A stretch of 64,000 bases of DNA from a virus: the IMG/VR virus record IMGVR_UViG_3300023174_005338, positions 248,001-312,000 of that record. One strand, written 5' to 3'. The translations under genes were made by a program, and so were the position numbers. Under the pieces are notes generated by a model. That model had not been told where the DNA came from. It saw only the letters and a program-made list of their open reading frames with translations, and ran no database searches. Each line of letters starts with the position of its first letter. The first letter of the stretch is position 1. Below, one piece after another: positions 58,793 to 64,000 of the stretch.

Positions 58793-59454
58793 TGCAAGCC
58801 CGATATCGCACAGACTACGCTGGCGAATTTGTCATACTAGAAACACGCTGGACCGGTGGCCGTAAAACTGAAAACAGAGAGTGGATTGCTAATCCCATTG
58901 AAAATCATCATATCTCGGGCCGGGCTGCTTGTATTGGCAGCGATCTAGATATCTGGCAGTTTGATCATTGTCGACTGCAACGACATCGTGGTGGTTTGCT
59001 GGGTTCAAAAAAATTGCAGACCTATGGCACCGGTGCTATAGCTCAACAGATGCGCTTGGATTTTACTGTGGCTACCAGTCAGTCTGATCTGGACCTGATC
59101 ATGGCACAGCAATATCAAACTCAAAATATCGTTTACACCAGCCCTCGTCATTGCATCCTAAATCCGGGCGAATTTTATTTAATTCCCTACAGGCCTAGGA
59201 TTACCGACATGGCCACCATCATATATCTGGCCGCATTCGATGGTCACAAAGAAATATTTTTATTGGGCTACAATGACGAACTGCCAGGCGGCCACAACGA
59301 ATGGGTACAGCAGATCTCCAAGATATTTGAAGCCTACAGTGGTGTTAAATTTTATTTGATAGGTCAAAAAACACGCATGCCAGATGTCTGGTTGAATTGT
59401 GCCAATGTGCAAAACATGACTTATCGCGACTTCATTGGCTACTGCGATTGTTGA
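58792..59454 (+). CDS. Rossmann-like protein, possibly glycan-related (second of two)
   Basis: A 220-residue protein translationally coupled to the fibre gene (TGATG). It has no recognised catalytic motif, but its second half, DMATIIYLAAFDGHKEIFLL with GYNDELPGGHNEWVQQISKI and KFYLIGQKTRMPD, parallels the same region of the 47851 protein (GPIALGLAAMQGNDLIYMLG, GNWLKQLVQVI). The N-terminal half has ARYRTDYAGEFVILETRWTG and AACIGSDLDIWQF. A role in building or recognising sugars, or in fibre modification or assembly, is possible from context only. Its end overlaps the convergent Nudix gene by 16 nt. Confidence 0.68.
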   Translation: MQARYRTDYAGEFVILETRWTGGRKTENREWIANPIENHHISGRAACIGSDLDIWQFDHCRLQRHRGGLLGSKKLQTYGTGAIAQQMRLDFTVATSQSDLDLIMAQQYQTQNIVYTSPRHCILNPGEFYLIPYRPRITDMATIIYLAAFDGHKEIFLLGYNDELPGGHNEWVQQISKIFEAYSGVKFYLIGQKTRMPDVWLNCANVQNMTYRDFIGYCDC

Positions 59455-59879
59455 ACCGTGGCCTCAATGGTCATTATTTTACTTTGCACTGCTTGAAAAT
59501 TCACGGTTGACCAAAGTCCTGGGTGCATGGGTCTAGGCCAGGTTCCAGAATCAATCCAGGCATAACCCAGATGCTCGCTGTTGAGTGTAGGTTGGAATTC
59601 CTGATCGACCACACAGAAAAAAGTGTGATATTCAAATCCCGCATCGGCGGTGGTGAATTTTTCCAAAGGTATCAGTCTGAAATAGTCGGGCACAAAGCCC
59701 ATTTCTTCACGGCATTCGCGATTCATAGCTGCCAAAAGAGTTTCTCCGTGTTCCACACGACCGCCAGGAAGACCCCAGCTGCCTGGATGCTTAGGATCAC
59801 TGCGCATTAGATATAGATAGCGTTGAGTGTTTATGGCATAGAACCATACACCCACAGCAGTTACAGTACTAGACTCCAT
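59439..59879 (-). CDS. Nudix hydrolase
   Basis: A 146-residue protein with a full Nudix box, GGRVEHGETLLAAMNRECRE followed by EMGF (residues about 40-63), matching GX5EX7REUXEEXGU. It starts AVGVWFYAINTQRYLYLMRS, and the motif is preceded by PGSWGLPGG, as in NDP-sugar and GDP-mannose type Nudix enzymes. These hydrolyse a nucleoside diphosphate linked to another group. The substrate is not visible. It overlaps the gp15 end by 19 nt and is last in the gp14-gp15 operon. T4 itself has a Nudix gene (nudE) elsewhere. Confidence 0.9.
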   Translation of the reverse strand: MESSTVTAVGVWFYAINTQRYLYLMRSDPKHPGSWGLPGGRVEHGETLLAAMNRECREEMGFVPDYFRLIPLEKFTTADAGFEYHTFFCVVDQEFQPTLNSEHLGYAWIDSGTWPRPMHPGLWSTVNFQAVQSKIMTIEATVQQSQ

Positions 59880-61237
59880 TCGCCTCCGGGATAAAGACCC
59901 TGATATGATTTGATCCAGGCACTGCCAGTCCAGCGATATTGTAGCTCTGTGGTGAGATTGGTGACATACTGTATATTATCTGGACTTGATGCCGAGTCAA
60001 AACTTATTTGCCACCGTGAGCCATCGTATTCCACTATGTCATTGGCCTGGGCCACCAAAGGTTGTCCGCTCACACCTTCCCAGGCGTCAGGATTGGTCAA
60101 GCCAGGATTGTTGTAGTTGCCGGTGGCCTGCGTGAACAAATAACGCTGACCTGCGGCGGCCGCTGGTAGTCCAAATCCCGGACCACTGATCAAGGGATCG
60201 ATCACGGCCGTGATAGGTGCCAGGGTATTGGGTGGCACAGTGCCTTCGTTGACCGTGAACAACAGGAATCGGTCATCGGTTGGATCATAGGCCACTGTTC
60301 CGGTGATTTCGGTGCCATCTGGTTGTTCCAGGGTGATGTAACTGATACCCGGACGCAGAGTGCCATACAAGTTGACCACACTTTGCCACAACAAATTGCT
60401 GGAAGGACTGTCGGGCGGGGTCAAACTAGCATTGGGTTCGTCTACGACCTGTTGTTTTCTCAAGGCCTGTAGTTTGTTGTCGATCAGCAACACTTGATAC
60501 CCGTATGGAGTAAATCTTTGTCGTGTGCCCAGCAGGAGGTCACTGTTGGTCAGGCTTTCAGCCAAGTCACCTTGCACGTCATACACACTGGCAATGATAC
60601 GTTCAATCACACCCAGTTTTTTGACCTTGGCCGGAGGAGTTATCCACATGGGCAAGGTAAACGACAAAGTGGCTATGTCAATGGGGTTGTCGGCGTTTAC
60701 AGGAATAGTTCGACTGCTCCAGCGCACATCTTTGAGATACAGCACTGTCAAACTGGTCCAGTCTATGTAGTTGTCGGTGCTTTGAATTTCCAGACCCGGA
60801 TTGAACAAGGTCAGGATTTGTTCCAACAACTGCATTTTTTGATTGGTGTTTGATGTCCAGATATCCAGGTTTATGGTCATCTCATAGGGCACAGGCATGG
60901 CACGCTCAATGGTAAATGCATTGCCCTGCGTGGTTTCGTAAGTGTCAGTGTCAGCATCATAGGTTCGTTGTCGCACCTGTATGTTGTTGACAAAGTAAGG
61001 TTCTTGCATTCTAGGACGATCATACTTGAGATCCGTGACGTAAAATGTCATCAAGGGCGTTGCTGGCATGTCGTTGGCCGAGTTGTTTTGCAAGATAGTT
61101 TGGGCCTGTCGACTGGCATCACCGTAGCGCACAGGCACACGTACCAGAGTGTCTACGTCTGAACCAGGTCCTTGTCCAGCCTGGTTGGCACCATACTCCA
61201 CATCAAAATTAGAAAATACTCGCGCAAACTGCAACAA
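59861..61237 (-). CDS. gp15: Tail sheath stabilizer, T4 gp15-like
   Basis: 458 residues from the first conventional codon, TTG 61237. The core is unmistakable: FARVFSNFDVEYG, RVPVRYGDASRQAQTILQNN, ERAMPVPYEMTINLDIWTSN, FNPGLEIQSTDNYIDWTSLT and PMWITPPAKVKKLGVIERII. gp15 caps the tail and locks the sheath to the neck. The frame continues in a conserved-looking way upstream (AQFFYDAQIRRFLLQFARVF) to 61279, where an ATC overlaps the gp14 stop, so the real start is probably there, at a non-standard codon. The C-terminal 220 residues (LEQPDGTEITGTVAYDPTDD and a Gly/Pro-rich region) are an addition compared with T4 gp15 (272). Confidence 0.92.
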   Translation of the reverse strand: MLQFARVFSNFDVEYGANQAGQGPGSDVDTLVRVPVRYGDASRQAQTILQNNSANDMPATPLMTFYVTDLKYDRPRMQEPYFVNNIQVRQRTYDADTDTYETTQGNAFTIERAMPVPYEMTINLDIWTSNTNQKMQLLEQILTLFNPGLEIQSTDNYIDWTSLTVLYLKDVRWSSRTIPVNADNPIDIATLSFTLPMWITPPAKVKKLGVIERIIASVYDVQGDLAESLTNSDLLLGTRQRFTPYGYQVLLIDNKLQALRKQQVVDEPNASLTPPDSPSSNLLWQSVVNLYGTLRPGISYITLEQPDGTEITGTVAYDPTDDRFLLFTVNEGTVPPNTLAPITAVIDPLISGPGFGLPAAAAGQRYLFTQATGNYNNPGLTNPDAWEGVSGQPLVAQANDIVEYDGSRWQISFDSASSPDNIQYVTNLTTELQYRWTGSAWIKSYQGLYPGGEWSLVL

Positions 61238-61278
61238 GAAGCGACGGATTTGAGCGTCGTAGAAAAATTGAGCGATGA

Positions 61279-62631
61279 TTATCTCCCTGGAGGTCTTGGG
61301 TTGGGTGGTGTAATATTGCCACCTTGGTCACCGTTGTCGGCTTGTATTTCCAGGATCTTGCTCAAACTCTGGCGGCTTGGAATGTTTCCAATGTCTGTGG
61401 TAGGAACTGTGTAGGTGTTGTTGACAAAGCTGGCACGCTGAGTCAAGGCCTGGGTGGCATAGTCTAAGTCAGTCCTTACATTGTCAGTGATGGCCAGCCA
61501 AGCCTGTCCGTTGTAACGGAACAAGCGATTGGGGAAATAATCCAGTCTCAGACAGTAATCTCCCAAGATCGGTGTGGGAGGAAATTGTGTGCCAGGCGTG
61601 ACCGGAAGACCATTGGGTGCATGAGTTGATCCGGTGAGGTACCCTTGTGCATAGCCGAAGCCGTTGGGTGTGATTCCTTCTCCGGTTTGTGTGCCATCCA
61701 CGGTGTTAGTAGTGTTGTCAGCAGTGAGTCCGGCACTGGCAGGTTCACCATTGGGCCCGGTGGGCAGGATGTAAAATTTAACGTTATCATAGCCCGAAAG
61801 TGGAACTTCTTCATAGGCCTGTGTGAGTATGGCATCGTTGATGGCCAAGTCTTTGGGTCGTGTGCTTTGCTTGTCACCCACGGTGTTGGGCGTGGTGATT
61901 ACCGCCCAGTATGCGGTGTTTGAGATGTCTGTGCCAGGTGGTACATTCTGTGCGGCCTGATAATAGGTGCCGCCGTTGTTGACTATTTCGCCTGCAGGAT
62001 AAAAGTTGCCAGGATCCCAGATGTTTTCAGGCATGAATGGTTGATCAATGATTTGGCTGTATTCTTGTGCATTGACCATGGGCGTGGCCTTGATGCGCCA
62101 CAGGTGTGGTTGCCAGGTCTGGCTGAATCCTTCGCTGGCAAAATTGCCATCTTGTATCACATAGTATCTGGCCAGGCTCTTGACCAAGGTGGTATCCAGG
62201 GGATGATAATCTCGAAGATTGGGTATTTCAATTACATCGCCACTCATGAGCTTGCGACCCAGGGTGTCTATCATGTCGTTGTAGTGGAAGGTGATAAACA
62301 AGGTATCACCGTTGAGAAACAGGCCAAACTGCGTAAGGTCAAAATCTATGTCTTGGGTTCTATAAACACCGCGCATGACAAACACATCAGGAGCATACAC
62401 TCGATCGCGGTTTTCCAACAACAGGAGATCTTCGATAAAAAGTGGATTGGTACTGTTGTAGTTGGGTATAGTGGCATCATTGTTGCCGTTGTCGGTGCCA
62501 GCACCCTGCGGACCAAGATATTTGTGCACCAGGATATCAATGCCGCCCACAGTGAACATTTCACTGATGTTGCGATCAAGATATTGGTAATCGTAGGTTC
62601 GATTGGGGCGATAAAGGCTCAAGCGTGGCAT
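61279..62631 (-). CDS. gp14: Neck protein, T4 gp14-like
   Basis: 450 residues from the ATG at 62631, which starts MPRLSLYRPNRTYDYQYLDR; the open frame continues to 62886, but the extra 85 residues are untypical. Diagnostic segments are EMFTVGGIDILVHKYLGPQG, FIEDLLLLENRDRVYAPDVF, VMRGVYRTQDIDFDLTQFGL and TFHYNDMIDTLGRKLMSGDV. gp14 joins head and tail. An insertion at residues about 225-340 has a module of carbohydrate-binding type (GNFYPAGEIVNNGGTYYQAA), which is unusual for a neck protein. A late-type box lies 7 nt upstream of the ATG. Confidence 0.88.
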   Translation of the reverse strand: MPRLSLYRPNRTYDYQYLDRNISEMFTVGGIDILVHKYLGPQGAGTDNGNNDATIPNYNSTNPLFIEDLLLLENRDRVYAPDVFVMRGVYRTQDIDFDLTQFGLFLNGDTLFITFHYNDMIDTLGRKLMSGDVIEIPNLRDYHPLDTTLVKSLARYYVIQDGNFASEGFSQTWQPHLWRIKATPMVNAQEYSQIIDQPFMPENIWDPGNFYPAGEIVNNGGTYYQAAQNVPPGTDISNTAYWAVITTPNTVGDKQSTRPKDLAINDAILTQAYEEVPLSGYDNVKFYILPTGPNGEPASAGLTADNTTNTVDGTQTGEGITPNGFGYAQGYLTGSTHAPNGLPVTPGTQFPPTPILGDYCLRLDYFPNRLFRYNGQAWLAITDNVRTDLDYATQALTQRASFVNNTYTVPTTDIGNIPSRQSLSKILEIQADNGDQGGNITPPNPRPPGR

Positions 62632-62638
62632 AGTCTTG

Positions 62639-62646
62639 TATTTATG
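62639..62646 (-). promoter_or_regulatory. Late promoter box before gp14
   Basis: The minus strand reads CATAAATA, then CAAGACT and the ATG. Only 7 nt separate box and start, with no Shine-Dalgarno. Confidence 0.5.
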
Positions 62647-62653
62647 GGGCAAA

Positions 62654-62682
62654 TTGACTTGACATGCCAAAGCAGTTATAAT
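62654..62682 (+). promoter_or_regulatory. Sigma70-type promoter of the 62690 gene
   Basis: TTGACT at 62654-62659, a 17-nt spacer and TATAAT at 62677-62682. The predicted start of transcription falls at about the ATG (62690). Confidence 0.7.
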
Positions 62683-62689
62683 TACAAGC

Positions 62690-62944
62690 ATGGATGAACT
62701 ACTAGAACGTCTGGACCAAATTGAGCGCAAAATACCACAGATCCGCAACAAAGTGGCCCGCAGAGATCTAATGAAAATGCTCAAAAACATTGATGCGGCC
62801 ATTAATGAGATCAGCCGCGAAAGTGTAGAGTGTCGTAGATTGCATAAAGAAACCCTGCGCCACAAGGAATTGGTCCAGCAGGTCAAAACATTGATTGCTA
62901 ATCTGGAGCAACACCTAACATTTGCGGCCTTATTAAACGGTTGA
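62690..62944 (+). CDS. Small coiled-coil protein of unknown function
   Basis: An 84-residue charged helical protein (LLERLDQIERKIPQIRNKVA, then INEISRESVECRRLHKETLR). It has heptad-like spacing of Leu, Ile and Val. I do not recognise it. Its promoter is sigma70-type and the start codon sits at the likely transcription start, so the mRNA would be leaderless. The gene's stop codon forms part of the next promoter. Confidence 0.7.
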   Translation: MDELLERLDQIERKIPQIRNKVARRDLMKMLKNIDAAINEISRESVECRRLHKETLRHKELVQQVKTLIANLEQHLTFAALLNG

Positions 62945-62969
62945 CCAAAAATGAGTCACATGTTATAAT
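62941..62969 (+). promoter_or_regulatory. Sigma70-type promoter of the 62993 gene
   Basis: TTGACC at 62941-62946, a 17-nt spacer and TATAAT at 62964-62969 with an upstream TG (extended -10). AGGAGA follows before the ATG. Confidence 0.78.
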
Positions 62970-62992
62970 AATCAAATAACCTAGGAGAACCC

Positions 62993-64000
62993 ATGAACGC
63001 ACGAGCCGCAACTGTGATCAAACCTTTGAATCCCAAAGGCGCTGAAACCAAATATGTTGGGCACGAACCCGACTGGAAATTCCAACCCACAGAAGATAAT
63101 CGCATCAGTGCATTCAGCAAGGCCTTTGCCTGGTACAACTATCACTATGGCAAAAAAGATGCCAAGGACATGCTGTGTCAGTATCTGGACGTCAATCACC
63201 GAAGCAAGGATGCCAAACTCATGCGTGGCATTCCGGACAGCCAGATTCGTTTGACCCCGGCCTGGGTGTGCAGGATGACCTTGATGGGTCTGACGCTCAA
63301 CGAGCATGAACAATGTATCATTGACGAACAGATCGCCACGATGCTGAAAATCAAACAAGAAGTCAAAAAGGTCATTGATGAAGCCGAAGTGGCTGTGGCA
63401 AAACTGACCATACAGGATCATCTGCGTGAGAAAGTGTCCGAGTGTGCTGGCGAGCTAGAAGGCATGTTTGATGACTTTATCTCAGCTGGCGCCAAGATGA
63501 CGGCGGACTGGAAACCCATTGCTCAGATCCGTGGCATGAACATCAGTCCCAACATGGTGGGCACCATTGCTGATGTGTGGAAAAAGAAGTTGGCTGAATT
63601 TGAGGAAGTGCTAGAAGGAACCGATGCTGACTTGGCTGAAGGTTACAGTCATTTAAACAAAAATCAAATCAAACAGTGCATCAAATTCATTGAACAGGTC
63701 ATTGCTGACTGTGGCAACTATGTGCAGATCAAAAAAGTGGAACGCAAACCTAGGGCCAAGAAAGCGGTTAGCCCTGAAAAACTATCAGCCAAGTTCAAGT
63801 ACATGAAAGACTTTGCCGAGCTTAAACTGACCAGCATAGCACCTGCACAATTGGTCAATGCCAGCGAAGCTTGGTTGTACGACACCAAGAAACGCAAGTT
63901 GATCCATGTGATGTGTGACAGTCACTTGGGTTCGTTCAGTGTCAAAGGATCGGCCATTGTGGGTTTTGACACCATGCAAACTGTACAAAAAACTCTACGC
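62993..64000 (+). CDS. Unknown phage protein (partial, C-terminus outside window)
   Basis: 336 codons are visible and the frame remains open. The start ATG has AGGAGA 7 nt upstream and a strong sigma70-type promoter. The protein begins MNARAATVIKPLNPKGAETK and has HEPDWKFQPTEDNRISAFSK, AFAWYNYHYGKKDAKDM and a central helical region (MLKIKQEVKKVIDEAEVAVA). A basic stretch, KVERKPRAKKAV, follows, then KFKYMKDFAELKLTSIAPAQ, and near the visible end LIHVMCDSHLGSFSVKGSAI. I recall similar proteins as unassigned in T4-like phages of marine bacteria. The early-type promoter suggests a role in replication or host takeover, but nothing in the sequence proves this. Confidence 0.75.
   Translation, partial: MNARAATVIKPLNPKGAETKYVGHEPDWKFQPTEDNRISAFSKAFAWYNYHYGKKDAKDMLCQYLDVNHRSKDAKLMRGIPDSQIRLTPAWVCRMTLMGLTLNEHEQCIIDEQIATMLKIKQEVKKVIDEAEVAVAKLTIQDHLREKVSECAGELEGMFDDFISAGAKMTADWKPIAQIRGMNISPNMVGTIADVWKKKLAEFEEVLEGTDADLAEGYSHLNKNQIKQCIKFIEQVIADCGNYVQIKKVERKPRAKKAVSPEKLSAKFKYMKDFAELKLTSIAPAQLVNASEAWLYDTKKRKLIHVMCDSHLGSFSVKGSAIVGFDTMQTVQKTLR

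Noticed and set aside
62632-62886. An 85-residue N-terminal extension of gp14
   Set aside because: The extension is antisense to the 62690 gene and its promoter, and it is unlike gp14 proteins; the ATG at 62631 fits.

Overview
The window is part of a T4-like myovirus genome. It holds recognisable homologues of T4 gp5, gp6, gp14, gp15, gp20, gp21, gp22, gp23, gp25, gp26, gp46, gp47, gp51, gp53 and gp55, plus a gp48/gp54-type tube cap. Module make-up resembles marine and freshwater T4-like phages more than coliphage T4. I saw no tRNA gene, integrase or CRISPR array. The host cannot be read directly; the Bug/TctC-type binding protein and the ring-hydroxylating dioxygenase point, tentatively, to an aerobic, probably betaproteobacterial, aquatic host.

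Layout. (1) 1-23524, minus strand: a baseplate/hub operon running from a tube-cap gene through gp53, two hub proteins, a gp5-type spike, a tail protein, gp25 and gp6 into a giant structural gene that leaves the window after at least 4031 codons. (2) 23635-33990, plus strand: late sigma factor gp55, then the recombination nuclease genes 47 and 46 split by a four-gene metabolic cassette (adenylate-forming ligase, exported Bug-family binding protein, Rieske dioxygenase alpha and beta subunits), followed by two radical SAM genes and a GIY-YIG endonuclease. (3) 33991-34386: a gene-free stretch rich in potential RNA structure. (4) 34387-36708, minus: three small accessory genes, gp51 and gp26. (5) 36752-44839, plus: tape measure protein, portal, scaffold, protease and major capsid protein, followed by an HNH endonuclease. 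(6) 45717-46883, minus: a TPR-glycosyltransferase. (7) 47007-59454, plus: fibre and decoration genes, including a 1767-residue repeat fibre, interleaved with two Rossmann-like genes. (8) 59439-62631, minus: gp14, gp15 and a Nudix hydrolase. (9) 62690-64000, plus: two unknown genes, the second cut by the window end.

Regulation can be partly read. A T4-late-like box (NNTAAATA, including one exact TATAAATA) lies before many structural genes, while sigma70-like promoters precede gp55, gp47, gp46 and the two right-end genes. Two divergent intergenic regions (23525-23634 and 62632-62689) pair a late box on one strand with a sigma70-type promoter on the other. Several boxes end only 4-8 nt before the start codon with no Shine-Dalgarno, so leaderless mRNAs are possible. 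Rho-independent terminators follow gp23, the 47007 gene, the 49801 gene and the long fibre.

The most notable content is the dioxygenase cassette inside the 47/46 locus, the tandem radical SAM genes, the structured non-coding stretch, and a giant baseplate protein carrying about seven FG-GAP-like (integrin-type propeller) repeats. All identifications come from reading motifs and remembered family patterns; no search was run.
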